Source of the DNA: an uncultured Bacilli bacterium
GTDB lineage: Bacteria; Bacillota_I; Bacilli_A; RF39; UBA660
Assembly: GCA_947628565.1 (NCBI GenBank)
Contig: CANRAH010000008.1
Span: forward strand, 1 to 64,000
Direction of reading: 5' to 3'
DNA: 64,000 bases
Position 1 is the first letter of the stretch. Each line of letters opens with the position of its first letter. Of the stretch, positions 8,826-19,048 are shown in pieces. The position numbers were made by a program, and so were the translations under genes. The notes beneath the pieces were generated by a model. It was given only the letters and a program-made list of their open reading frames with translations, did no database searches and had not been told where the DNA came from.

Positions 8826-11789
8826 TTAATTTGTTTCAAGAACACTTACATTACCTATAAAATTACCATCTGGTTTATATAATGTTCCCTTCTTTAAGTT
8901 TTCTAGAAAAGTGCTTTTACATTCATATCCATTTATACATTTTAAGTCATAATCATCATATTTAGTTGAATCATTATATTCTCTTATACTTTGTATATCT
9001 TTTTGAGTTAATAATATTTTATATTTCGCACTCTTTTCATCCTTATTCCTACTATTATTTGTCGTTTCCATTATATATTTTATTAATGGATTATTTGATT
9101 TAGTATTATCATATTTCATATTACCATAATTATCAATTACCCATTTCGCATAATTTAAATCATCATTATTTATTAATCCATCCCTATTTAAATCATACTC
9201 AGATTTAAATTCTTCTGACTTTATAGGCAATTTACTATATCCCACATGATCTGCTAGATAATTAGCTAGAATATACCTATCATCAGATGTTATTTTACCA
9301 TCTAAATTTACATCTGCATTTAAAAGGCCTTGGCAAGATAAATCTCTATCATCCCAACCAGCTAAATATTGAGCTAGATATGTTCTATCTCTATCTTCAA
9401 CTTTACCATCTGAATTTATATCTCCATATACTGCATTTAATCCCGAAAAATTACACTCTGGATAATTTTTTTGTAATAGTGCATTTTCTCCTTTTATATA
9501 ACTTGATAATATATCTAAATCCTTTTCGTTTTGGAATCCATCATTATTGTAATCAAAACTTAAACTTTGCCAGTTCCATCCAACAGTACGACCAGTTGCA
9601 AATCTTCCAGGAAATGGACTGGATGTATCTATTATTCTATAAAGTAAATTTAATTCATCATTAGGAGTTGTAATTATCTTTTCAGATGAATAAATACATG
9701 TCCCTTTAGAATTTTCAACAAGGTTATTTATTTTTCCCTTTTTTAGTTTACTTAAATCTATTTCAAATGGAATTGTTTTTTTACCTTGCGCATTTAACGG
9801 AGCAGCATAACCATAACCTAACAATTTACAGTTATCACATGGACTATAATGAAGAATTCCTGATCCATTTTCAGCATATATAGCTTGTGCATTATAATTT
9901 GCTGTATATGTCTTTGTTAATTCATAATATCCATTTTTACTATATGTCTCCCAAGAACTAGAACTTAACTCAGGACTAATTATTCTATTATTTAAAGTAT
10001 AATTACCTACATAACTACTATAACTAGAATTTTGTTCATTTGTTACATACGATGATCCTGAATGATTTATCCAATTCGTTTGCGTTGTACCCGCTGAAAA
10101 ATCTATTTTCAATTCTGGATATACATAACATTTCTTTGTAAGTTCTCCTGTTGATAATAAATTATTTCCTAAACTTTTATTTATTACCATCTGTCCTGCT
10201 TTATATTTACTATAATTTACAAATGCATCAAAATCAATCGTACTTCCAAGTGAACTTCCATATGTATTTGATAATTCAAATTGAGTTCCACAAAAACCCG
10301 TTTTTCCATCAAACGTTATAGTCTCACTATAGCAAGATAAATCTGATTCTGAAAAACTTCCTAATGAGCTATAAGCACTCAAACATCCCTTTGTTATCGT
10401 TTTATTACATGTTGTTTTTGCAGTACAAGCTTGTGTGCCATCTTTTATATTAAAATCAAGTAAATTATTATAACTATTATATTTATTTAAATATAAACTT
10501 ATTCTTCCACTCATAGTTTGACCATACTTATCAAAATCATATTCACATTCTGTTTTATTTACTATATTAATACTTTTTTGACCTTTTGAAATTGTATAAC
10601 AAGTTGAATCTTTAACATATCCACTTGGAGCAATTTCTTCTCTAATAGAATATGAATCATTTATACTTACATCACTTATCGTAAAACTACCATTTTGAGT
10701 AACATATTTAGTTGGCGTGCCTGAACAATTTTCGCTTTTATAAACATTAAATGTTGCTTGCCCACTTGTTATTTTTGTTCCATCCTTTTTAACTTTCGTT
10801 ACTGTTATATCGTAATTTGATTCTCCTGGAGTAGGAATTGTAGTACTACCTGGGGGAGTATTTGCATTCGGAGGTGTTTTCCCTGGATCATTAGGAGTAG
10901 AACCTGGAGGAGTATTTCCTGGATTTCCAAACAACGTAGAAGCATTATATATTCCCATACCCGCACTACAATATTGATCCCCAGCGCATGTTGCTTTCCT
11001 ACTACTATCAGCATCTATTGCAGGTCTTTCATTTATCAATTGTGACCCAATATATTGATTTGGCGCATATATATTATTCCAAAGAACTCCACCTGTGCTT
11101 TTATATATGCCTATTGGAGTTGCATAACATGTATTAAAATCTGTTGAATATTTTTCAGCACCTTTACTTATATATTTGCATTGTGTGCAACTTGCTCCAT
11201 CATATGCCCAATAAAATTCATATAAAGTACCAATTACATATTCAATACTAATCATAGGTTCAACTACTATATAACAATTATCGTTATCAGCATTTCCACA
11301 AGGTCTACTATCATTAATAGATGCCTCTTGTAATATTTTTTTTAAATTGGCGTAATTATTGTTTTCAAGAAATACTTTAATAGTATAATCGCCCATTCTA
11401 TTTAAATTAGCTCCATTGTTATAGCTATACAATGTATTAGATTTTATATGCGGAACACTACTTAAATTTACGAGTTGTGGCATTCCCCAATTAGGATGAA
11501 TTCCAGTCATTTTTGAATTTTTATATGTATCGAAAAGAAGTGATTCACTATAAAAATCCGATAAAACGATCTTGGAATCCCCCTGTTGCTTAATCTCATT
11601 ATTAAAAACAGATATTTTTAAACCAATTAAACCAGGAGCCCAGTATGCATCCCCATTCGCTGCAGAATTAATAGCATCATCTTTATTTTTACCTGAAAGT
11701 GCCCTAACAGCATAAATTCCTATTACAGATACTGTTATTAATGTAATTAATATTGATATTAAAGATATAATTTTTTTGTTTTTATTCAT
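8826..11789 (-). CDS. Secreted multidomain surface protein, copy 2 (tandem paralog)
   Basis: Same architecture and same length (987 aa); near-identical central and C-terminal blocks, divergent head. Confidence 0.8.
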   Translation of the reverse strand: MNKNKKIISLISILITLITVSVIGIYAVRALSGKNKDDAINSAANGDAYWAPGLIGLKISVFNNEIKQQGDSKIVLSDFYSESLLFDTYKNSKMTGIHPNWGMPQLVNLSSVPHIKSNTLYSYNNGANLNRMGDYTIKVFLENNNYANLKKILQEASINDSRPCGNADNDNCYIVVEPMISIEYVIGTLYEFYWAYDGASCTQCKYISKGAEKYSTDFNTCYATPIGIYKSTGGVLWNNIYAPNQYIGSQLINERPAIDADSSRKATCAGDQYCSAGMGIYNASTLFGNPGNTPPGSTPNDPGKTPPNANTPPGSTTIPTPGESNYDITVTKVKKDGTKITSGQATFNVYKSENCSGTPTKYVTQNGSFTISDVSINDSYSIREEIAPSGYVKDSTCYTISKGQKSINIVNKTECEYDFDKYGQTMSGRISLYLNKYNSYNNLLDFNIKDGTQACTAKTTCNKTITKGCLSAYSSLGSFSESDLSCYSETITFDGKTGFCGTQFELSNTYGSSLGSTIDFDAFVNYSKYKAGQMVINKSLGNNLLSTGELTKKCYVYPELKIDFSAGTTQTNWINHSGSSYVTNEQNSSYSSYVGNYTLNNRIISPELSSSSWETYSKNGYYELTKTYTANYNAQAIYAENGSGILHYSPCDNCKLLGYGYAAPLNAQGKKTIPFEIDLSKLKKGKINNLVENSKGTCIYSSEKIITTPNDELNLLYRIIDTSSPFPGRFATGRTVGWNWQSLSFDYNNDGFQNEKDLDILSSYIKGENALLQKNYPECNFSGLNAVYGDINSDGKVEDRDRTYLAQYLAGWDDRDLSCQGLLNADVNLDGKITSDDRYILANYLADHVGYSKLPIKSEEFKSEYDLNRDGLINNDDLNYAKWVIDNYGNMKYDNTKSNNPLIKYIMETTNNSRNKDEKSAKYKILLTQKDIQSIREYNDSTKYDDYDLKCINGYECKSTFLENLKKGTLYKPDGNFIGNVSVLETN

Positions 11790-11847
11790 AATAATATCTC
11801 CTACCTTTATCTATACAAATTATAAGAAAAAATTGACTAAATGTCAA

Positions 11848-12096
11848 TTACTTTCTGAACATATTATTTTGCATATTTCTTAAGGCATTATTCATAACAA
11901 CAAAATTCTCTTTATTGCCTTTTGCACTTTCGCATTTAAAAGTTTTATCATGGTTTGATGTAGATATATCTGGTTTTCTTTCATCACTTCTCATTTTTGC
12001 AAATGAGTTATCGAATTTAGGCGCTTTTTTATTTGCATCTAAACTATTGTGTATATAAATTGATCTATTATTAAATCCATCTGTATTATAATTCAT
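11848..12096 (-). CDS. Hypothetical protein (82 aa)
   Basis: ORF in same operon orientation as surface proteins; overlaps next ORF by 11 bp. Confidence 0.5.
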   Translation of the reverse strand: MNYNTDGFNNRSIYIHNSLDANKKAPKFDNSFAKMRSDERKPDISTSNHDKTFKCESAKGNKENFVVMNNALRNMQNNMFRK

Positions 12097-12919
12097 TTAT
12101 CCATTCCCCTTCAAACACACAGTAATCATTATAACTGCATATATTATTTTTAAATATATATCTATATATTTTTTTATCTTTATCATTTATATCTTTAAAT
12201 ATATCATCTAACTCTTTTGCATCGCTTATAGTTCCACTCTTTAATTCATTAGTCATTTGAACATCACTATAAATTGTATAATTATTACCCTCTACTTTTG
12301 CAAAACCGATGTAATAATATACATATATATCATTTTTATTATATTCCGCTTTAATCAATTGTTTTAAATCATAATATGTAGTATTAGATTTTAAAGATTT
12401 ACATAACCCTTTATAAATAAATGTAGAATTATTTGAATTATATATCCATTCACCAGTATAACTGCTATTTGAATCTTCAGGTACATAAAATGAATCTAAC
12501 GTATAATCTATATTTTTACCTAAAATATTTTTAATTCTAAGTTCAATATATTTTTTATCAAATTCCATAGAATTATTAGTACATTCTTGCCTACTATTTA
12601 AACTAGTCATATATCCTTCGTGTATATCTAAGAATGCATTATATAAAATATCATTATTTGACATATCACTTATTTGGAATTTTTCAAGCGAATAGTATGT
12701 ATTTTTATCATATATACTATTTCTCATAATTGGATAATGCAAATCGGATAGAAGTTCACTATCAATCTTTTTAACTTCCTCTTTATTTTCATTATCTAAA
12801 GATTCAACTTTTGGCATTTTTAAAGTTTCTATAAAATCATATATTTTTGGTAAAAAGAATACTGCGATTAACATTATTGCAAATATAATTATTAAAAATT
12901 TATTATTATTTTTTTTCAT
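12086..12919 (-). CDS. Hypothetical membrane-anchored protein
   Basis: N-terminal MKKNNNKFLIIIFAIMLIAVFFLP transmembrane segment. Confidence 0.65.
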   Translation of the reverse strand: MKKNNNKFLIIIFAIMLIAVFFLPKIYDFIETLKMPKVESLDNENKEEVKKIDSELLSDLHYPIMRNSIYDKNTYYSLEKFQISDMSNNDILYNAFLDIHEGYMTSLNSRQECTNNSMEFDKKYIELRIKNILGKNIDYTLDSFYVPEDSNSSYTGEWIYNSNNSTFIYKGLCKSLKSNTTYYDLKQLIKAEYNKNDIYVYYYIGFAKVEGNNYTIYSDVQMTNELKSGTISDAKELDDIFKDINDKDKKIYRYIFKNNICSYNDYCVFEGEWINEL

Positions 12920-12941
12920 AATTCACCCACTTTATTCAAAA

Positions 12942-13931
12942 TTATATCAAGTGCTTCCTTGTATAAACACTAACATTTTCTTTAGTATATATAGTTATAC
13001 TTGATTTATATTTTACGTTAATAAAACATAACCCTTGTATAACTATATCTGTATCTTCATCTACATTTAAAATATATTTTTTTAAATTTTCTAAAGTATT
13101 ATTACTTTTATATAATCTTTTTATATTTAAGTTGTTCGATGCATAAATAGTTATATTATTCTTTTCAATAAAACTTAATTTAGCAAAATTATCTATTAAT
13201 ATAGTAGCTGGAACTTTTATTTGATAATTAATAGGTTTTATTTCTTTTTTTGGAATTATTTTATTTAAATCTTTTATATCTATATAATTAATTATATCAC
13301 CATCGTCAATTAAACCTGGTGTATCTATTATTGTAAGTTCATCATTAACTTTTATATTTATTGTATCTATAGTAGTTGTTGGAAGATTACTTGTAGTTAT
13401 ATTACATTTATTAGAAGAATAATTATAAATGATTTTATTTATAAGTGTACTTTTACCAGCATTTGTAAATCCTATAACATATACATTTTTAGATTTTTTA
13501 TATTGATTAATTTTTTCATATAATAAATCCAAATTATAATTTTTTAAAGTACTAATTATTATTTTTTCTTTTATATTTAAATTAAGATCATTAAAGTATT
13601 CTTTTATTTTTTCATCATAACAAGATTTAGGTATTATATCTCTTTTAGTTAATACAAGTAATATATCATTAGTTATATATTTTTTTATTTCACTAATATT
13701 TTTACTTATATTAAATAAATCTATAACAAGTATAACTAAATCATTAGTTTTATTTATATTTTTTAATATATCTATAAATGAACTACTATCCTTATTTATT
13801 AGTTTGTAATCATTATAATTATTTATTCTAAAACATCTTTCACATAACTTATTGTCTAATGATTTTGTATAACCTACTTGTTCAGTATATTTATCTTGTA
13901 GTGTAGCTCCACAACCTATACACTTATTCAT
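12942..13931 (-). CDS. yqeH: Ribosome biogenesis GTPase YqeH
   Basis: N-terminal CxxC...CxxC zinc ribbon, circularly permuted GTPase motifs (TKRD before GFTNAGKSTLIN, DTPG). Confidence 0.93.
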   Translation of the reverse strand: MNKCIGCGATLQDKYTEQVGYTKSLDNKLCERCFRINNYNDYKLINKDSSSFIDILKNINKTNDLVILVIDLFNISKNISEIKKYITNDILLVLTKRDIIPKSCYDEKIKEYFNDLNLNIKEKIIISTLKNYNLDLLYEKINQYKKSKNVYVIGFTNAGKSTLINKIIYNYSSNKCNITTSNLPTTTIDTINIKVNDELTIIDTPGLIDDGDIINYIDIKDLNKIIPKKEIKPINYQIKVPATILIDNFAKLSFIEKNNITIYASNNLNIKRLYKSNNTLENLKKYILNVDEDTDIVIQGLCFINVKYKSSITIYTKENVSVYTRKHLI

Positions 13932-14445
13932 AATATCTACCTTTAGTAAATAATTCTTTATCTCTTAATTTTTTTTGTATTTTCTTTTCTTTAATTCTTT
14001 TTATCTTAGCAAAAGGGAATTCACTTTTAGATATTTGATCTAAAAGTATTGTAGTTATTCCAATAGTATTACCACAAACTACATCATCCATCATAGAATC
14101 TCCTATCATAGCAATTTCATCAAGTCCATATTTAGTTTGATTAATTAATTCTTGTATTTTTTCTATATGAGGCTTTTTTGCACTATAAATATAATCTACT
14201 TTAAGTTCCTCGTGAAATGGTTTTACACGTGATTTAATACTATTTGATGCAATAAAAATTTTAAATCCTTTTTCTTTTAATTTTTTAAATAATTCTTTGG
14301 TCTCTTCCCTAGGTAATCTTTCTTTTATGGTAACTAATGTATTATCTAAATCAAATATTAAGCATTTTATACCTCTTGAAATTAATATTTCATAATTTAT
14401 ATTATAAATATTAGAGTTATAAATATCTGGTACGTAAATTTCCAT
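13924..14445 (-). CDS. yqeG: YqeG family HAD IIIA-type phosphatase
   Basis: CLIFDLDNTLV, GDSMMDDV; adjacent to yqeH. Confidence 0.92.
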   Translation of the reverse strand: MEIYVPDIYNSNIYNINYEILISRGIKCLIFDLDNTLVTIKERLPREETKELFKKLKEKGFKIFIASNSIKSRVKPFHEELKVDYIYSAKKPHIEKIQELINQTKYGLDEIAMIGDSMMDDVVCGNTIGITTILLDQISKSEFPFAKIKRIKEKKIQKKLRDKELFTKGRYYE

Positions 14446-14517
14446 AAAACACCTTCTTTAAGTTAATTTTATCATATATAATAATTGTAATCAATTATAT
14501 TTTATAAATTTTAAAAA

Positions 14518-16125
14518 TTATAAAGCACTAATTATAAGTGGTACTAATTGTTTTTTTCTAGATAAACATTTACTGAAAAAATATCCCTCGTAAATGCTTT
14601 CAAATCCAAACATATTAGCTACAATACTCTCACTTTTATAATCAAATAAAATATATGATCCATTTTTAATTATATCTGTTACACATAATATAAATACATC
14701 ATATCCTCTATTTTCTTTCATTTCATTTAAAGTATTTATATAATCATATTTTTTACTTAAAATTTCATCGGATGTTAAAGTTATTACTTGTGATATAGCA
14801 ATTTTCTTCTGTTCTATATCAAAAACTTTCAAATCAGTATCTATAATATCTTTAATAGTTTTACCATTTAAAGATGTTCCGGCTTTAAACATATCGTCAG
14901 AATATTTATCTATATCGATATTAGCTATATTAGCAAGATCTAAAGCAACATTTTTATCGTACTGTGTTGTCGTAGGGCTTGTAAATTTCAATGTATCAGA
15001 TATTATACCGCTTAACATTAATCCTGCTATTTTGCTTGGTATTTCAATATTATTTTCCTTATAAAGTGAATATATTATTGTATTTGTACTTCCTACTGTC
15101 ATATTTCTAAAATTAATTGGCATATTTGTAGTTATTGCGCCCAATTTATGATGGTCTATTATTTCTAGTATTTCAGCTTCATCAAGTCCTTCTACACTTT
15201 GAGTAATTTCATTATGATCTACTAATATAACTTGTTTTTTATTTAGTTTATTAATATCCGTTAATCTTAAAAGTCCAAGGCATATACCTTTATCGTTTAT
15301 AACAGGATAGTTATTATAACCTAATTTTAAACATTTTTCTTTAAAATCATCATAATAATCATTTTCGTTAAAGCTAATATTTCTAGTATCTTTTAATAAA
15401 TTTTTAGTATAGTTTGAAAAATTAATTAATTTGGCAGTATGAAAAGTATCATAATGTGTTCTTATTATATTTACTTTGTTTTCCCTAGCCTTTAAAATAT
15501 GTTCCTCTTTTATTTCTAAATTACCAACTATAATTAATAATTTTATTTTGCTTAAAATGGCAGCTTCAATCAAACTATGCCTATCACCTACTATCATAAT
15601 AGTATCTTTATGAAGTTCTAATGTATTTAAAAATGTTGTACTCTTGTAAGCAGCTACTATTATATTTCCATTAATTTCTGAATCAAATTTTAATATTTCT
15701 TCTCCTTTTAAAACTTCTATTATATTATCATATGATGTATTTAATTTAGTAAAATCACCATTTATTAACTCTTTACCTAACATTTTTGATGTAAGTAATC
15801 CTTTTAATTTATAAGAACTATCAACTATAGGAATACCTGTAATATTCTTTTTTGACATATATTCATAAGTTTTACTTATAGAACAATTTTCATTTATAAA
15901 ACAATCTTTATAATAATTTAAATCCTTTATTTGGAGTTTTACATCTTCAAGTAATTCTGGTGTTTCAACATTAAAATAATTTAATACAAATTCCGTTTCT
16001 TTATTTATATCTCCAAGTATCATAGGTTTTGATTCTACATTTAATTTATTTTTCAAATAAGATAACGCTATTGATGATGTTACTGTATCTGTATCAGGTT
16101 TTTTATGTCCAAATATATATATCAT
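14518..16125 (-). CDS. Manganese-dependent inorganic pyrophosphatase with CBS/DRTGG insert
   Basis: GHKKPDTDTVTSSIA, DHNE, IDHHKLG motifs; CBS-like insert. Confidence 0.9.
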   Translation of the reverse strand: MIYIFGHKKPDTDTVTSSIALSYLKNKLNVESKPMILGDINKETEFVLNYFNVETPELLEDVKLQIKDLNYYKDCFINENCSISKTYEYMSKKNITGIPIVDSSYKLKGLLTSKMLGKELINGDFTKLNTSYDNIIEVLKGEEILKFDSEINGNIIVAAYKSTTFLNTLELHKDTIMIVGDRHSLIEAAILSKIKLLIIVGNLEIKEEHILKARENKVNIIRTHYDTFHTAKLINFSNYTKNLLKDTRNISFNENDYYDDFKEKCLKLGYNNYPVINDKGICLGLLRLTDINKLNKKQVILVDHNEITQSVEGLDEAEILEIIDHHKLGAITTNMPINFRNMTVGSTNTIIYSLYKENNIEIPSKIAGLMLSGIISDTLKFTSPTTTQYDKNVALDLANIANIDIDKYSDDMFKAGTSLNGKTIKDIIDTDLKVFDIEQKKIAISQVITLTSDEILSKKYDYINTLNEMKENRGYDVFILCVTDIIKNGSYILFDYKSESIVANMFGFESIYEGYFFSKCLSRKKQLVPLIISAL

Positions 16126-16187
16126 TTAATAGCCTCCTAACTTAATAAATTATATCATTTATATAAAAAAAAGTAAATGAATATTAC

Positions 16188-16646
16188 TTACATTTGCTCT
16201 ACTATTTTTTTTATATAATTTTTTACATCTTCATATGGTATATTTAAGCTTAAGCATAATTCACTATATAATAATTTCTCACTTTTTTTAAAGTAATTAT
16301 CATCCTTTTCGCCTATTTTCTTATGATTAGATACTCTTTTTTCATTTCTTAAATAAGTTGTTTTTATAACTTTAATTAAATCTTCTAAATTTCCTGAATT
16401 TATTAATTTTTTATATTCATTCTCTATCAATTTATCATTAATATTTATTGTATCAATATTAGGTATAGAATTTATTAGTTTTATGCTTTCATCTTTACTT
16501 ATAATTTTCCTCATTTTAGTATCAATAGGGACAGTTATTGTAAGTGATCTGTCATCTACTGGCGATAAAATATATTTTAAATTTTTAATGTCCTTAATCA
16601 TACAAACTTCTTTTTTATATACTACATATTCACCTTTACTAAACAT
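16188..16646 (-). CDS. CarD family transcriptional regulator
   Basis: MFSKGEYVVYKKEVCMIKDI... with helical C-term typical of CarD/CdnL. Confidence 0.8.
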   Translation of the reverse strand: MFSKGEYVVYKKEVCMIKDIKNLKYILSPVDDRSLTITVPIDTKMRKIISKDESIKLINSIPNIDTININDKLIENEYKKLINSGNLEDLIKVIKTTYLRNEKRVSNHKKIGEKDDNYFKKSEKLLYSELCLSLNIPYEDVKNYIKKIVEQM

Positions 16647-16730
16647 AAATACCTCCTATTTAACTTCAACTTGTATTCAATTTCTACATATTAATTATAT
16701 CATTTTTTAAAAATTGATGTAAGAAAAAAA

Positions 16731-19028
16731 TTATAAATATTTATTAATAATATTTATAATTCTATTGTATTCTTCTATAAGTTCATCATAGTGTTCCATT
16801 ATATAGTCTAAATTATTTTCTCTAGATTTCATTTCATGATCGTACGATAACTCAGCTAATTTTTTAAAGCCTAAATACTTACTGTCACTTTTCATAGCAT
16901 GTACATCTATTTCATAATCTTTCATGTTTTTTTCTTTTTTATTTTTATCTAATCTTGGCATCCTAACTTCTGATTCTTCAATAAATGCTTTTAATGTTTC
17001 ATTATACATATCTATATCACCAAGTAATACTAGTGAAGAATCTATATCTATGCCATTTTCTTTTAAATAATCTACACTACCTTTAAATTTATTATTTTTA
17101 TTTTCATCTTTCATATTGTTTAACTTTTGATCTAATAGTTTTATATCATCATCGTTAATTTTTGTAACTTCATGAATATCAGAATTAAGTTTATCATCAT
17201 TTGTATCTATGTTGTTTAAACATTTATTTAGTACTTTTTTTAATTCTTCTTTTTGTATAGGTTTGGATAAATAGCCATTAAATCCTACTTCTATATATTT
17301 ATTTGCCCTTCCTTCAATAGCATCTGCTGTAAGTGCGATTGTAGGTATATTAAAATCAGGCATTTCTTTTAATTTTTTTAGTGTTTCTGTTCCACTCATT
17401 TTAGGCATCATTATATCCATTAATATCAAATCATAATAATTGTTTTTTACTTTTTCTAAACATTCTTTGCCACTTGTTGCAGAATCTATATCCAAATTAA
17501 ATTCCTTTAATATTCTGCTAGCAACTTTAATATTTAAATTATTATCATCAACAACTAAAACCTTTTTATTTTCAAATGTTATTTTTTCTTTTACTTCATC
17601 AGTTTTAATAACAGGTCCATTACTTATCTTTTGACTGATAAATACAGTAAACTTACTTCCTTCACCATATGTTGAATGAACTACTATTTTACCTCCCATA
17701 AGTTCTACTAATGATTTAGTAATTGCAAGCCCTAAACCAGTTCCTTCTATTGTAGTATTCATATCTTCTTCTAACCTATTAAATTTAGTAAATAGCTTAT
17801 CCATTTGTTCTTTCTTAATTCCTCTGCCCGTATCTGATACAGTTATTTTTAACTTGCATTCATCTTTTTCATTTATACAATTTACACTAAAATCTATATA
17901 TCCTTTTTCTGTATATTTAACTGCATTAGTAAGTAAATTTGTTACTATTTGCTTTATTTTTCCTTTATCACCATATAGTGTATCTGGCAAATCCAAAGCA
18001 AAATCGCATCTTAATTCTATTTGTTTTTCACCTATTTTAACTTTTGTTAATTTTGTTAATTCTTCTAATGCTTCTTTAAAATTATAATTTGCCTCAATTA
18101 CTTCCATTTTATCTGCTTCTATTTTACTTATATCAAGTATTCCATTTACTATTTCAAGTAAAGTTTGTGAAGCCATTACTACATCATTAGCATCTTCGTG
18201 TATTTCTTCAATATTATCATTTGTTTTAATAAGTTCAGACAAACCTACTATAGCATTAAGCGGAGTTCTTATTTCATGAGACATACTGCTTAAAAATACA
18301 GTTTTAGCTTGATTTGCTTTTTCAGCTTGATTTTTTGCAAGCTCTAATTCATTAATCATTTTTACATCTGGATTTTCAATTGTATGATACATTATATAAC
18401 ATATAAATACTAATGTAGGATTTATAATATAATTCATACTTGGATTTACGATTAATACAACAAATATAACATTACCTAATATAATTAATAAATAAATTGG
18501 TATATATTTTTTATTTTTAAAATTATGCCTTAGTATAATACATAATAATTGAGTAATAATTCCTATAGCGCAAATAAAATACGTAAATACTACAGCAGGG
18601 CCAGTTGAATTAGACCCTTCTGCAGTAATTTCAGTTGAATGTGGAAGTAGCAATATTAAAGCTATACAAATATATTTTAAAATTTTAAATACACGAATAG
18701 ATTTATTAAGACGTTCATTATGTTTTAATGAAATAAAATACGTATAAAAAGTTAAATAATATACCCAAAAGAATATAAACATTAAATATAATTTATTAAT
18801 AAAATATATTAATAGAGTATTAGAATTCGAAGCAGGGATAACTAATATACCTAATACAAGTCCACTAAAAGAAAGCAAAAGATTAGAAATCAAAAATCTC
18901 GCATATGTTTCATCCTCTATTTTTCTTAAACGTTTTTTTGTAAAAAATATTATTGTCGTTGCTATTATCATTACAAAAGCGTATAAATTTATAAGTAAAA
19001 ATCCCTGTATATCCTGCATACTCCACAC
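16731..19028 (-). CDS. Hybrid sensor histidine kinase with receiver and Hpt-like domain
   Basis: 7TM-like N-term; [15 protein letters not shown]-box; GTGLGLAI; receiver VDDNNLN...[23 protein letters not shown] Hpt-like. Confidence 0.93.
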   Translation of the reverse strand: MWSMQDIQGFLLINLYAFVMIIATTIIFFTKKRLRKIEDETYARFLISNLLLSFSGLVLGILVIPASNSNTLLIYFINKLYLMFIFFWVYYLTFYTYFISLKHNERLNKSIRVFKILKYICIALILLLPHSTEITAEGSNSTGPAVVFTYFICAIGIITQLLCIILRHNFKNKKYIPIYLLIILGNVIFVVLIVNPSMNYIINPTLVFICYIMYHTIENPDVKMINELELAKNQAEKANQAKTVFLSSMSHEIRTPLNAIVGLSELIKTNDNIEEIHEDANDVVMASQTLLEIVNGILDISKIEADKMEVIEANYNFKEALEELTKLTKVKIGEKQIELRCDFALDLPDTLYGDKGKIKQIVTNLLTNAVKYTEKGYIDFSVNCINEKDECKLKITVSDTGRGIKKEQMDKLFTKFNRLEEDMNTTIEGTGLGLAITKSLVELMGGKIVVHSTYGEGSKFTVFISQKISNGPVIKTDEVKEKITFENKKVLVVDDNNLNIKVASRILKEFNLDIDSATSGKECLEKVKNNYYDLILMDIMMPKMSGTETLKKLKEMPDFNIPTIALTADAIEGRANKYIEVGFNGYLSKPIQKEELKKVLNKCLNNIDTNDDKLNSDIHEVTKINDDDIKLLDQKLNNMKDENKNNKFKGSVDYLKENGIDIDSSLVLLGDIDMYNETLKAFIEESEVRMPRLDKNKKEKNMKDYEIDVHAMKSDSKYLGFKKLAELSYDHEMKSRENNLDYIMEHYDELIEEYNRIINIINKYL

Positions 19029-19048
19029 CTCAACAAACCTTTTTATTT

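Noticed and set aside
10805-11014. Minus-strand 69-aa ORF inside copy 2 of the surface protein
   Set aside because: Alternate frame over the Pro-rich linker; no independent evidence.
5800-11789. Assembly duplication explaining the two 987-aa genes
   Set aside because: Heads and dockerin segments differ substantially and intergenic regions differ, so this is a real paralogous pair, though long-read confirmation would help.
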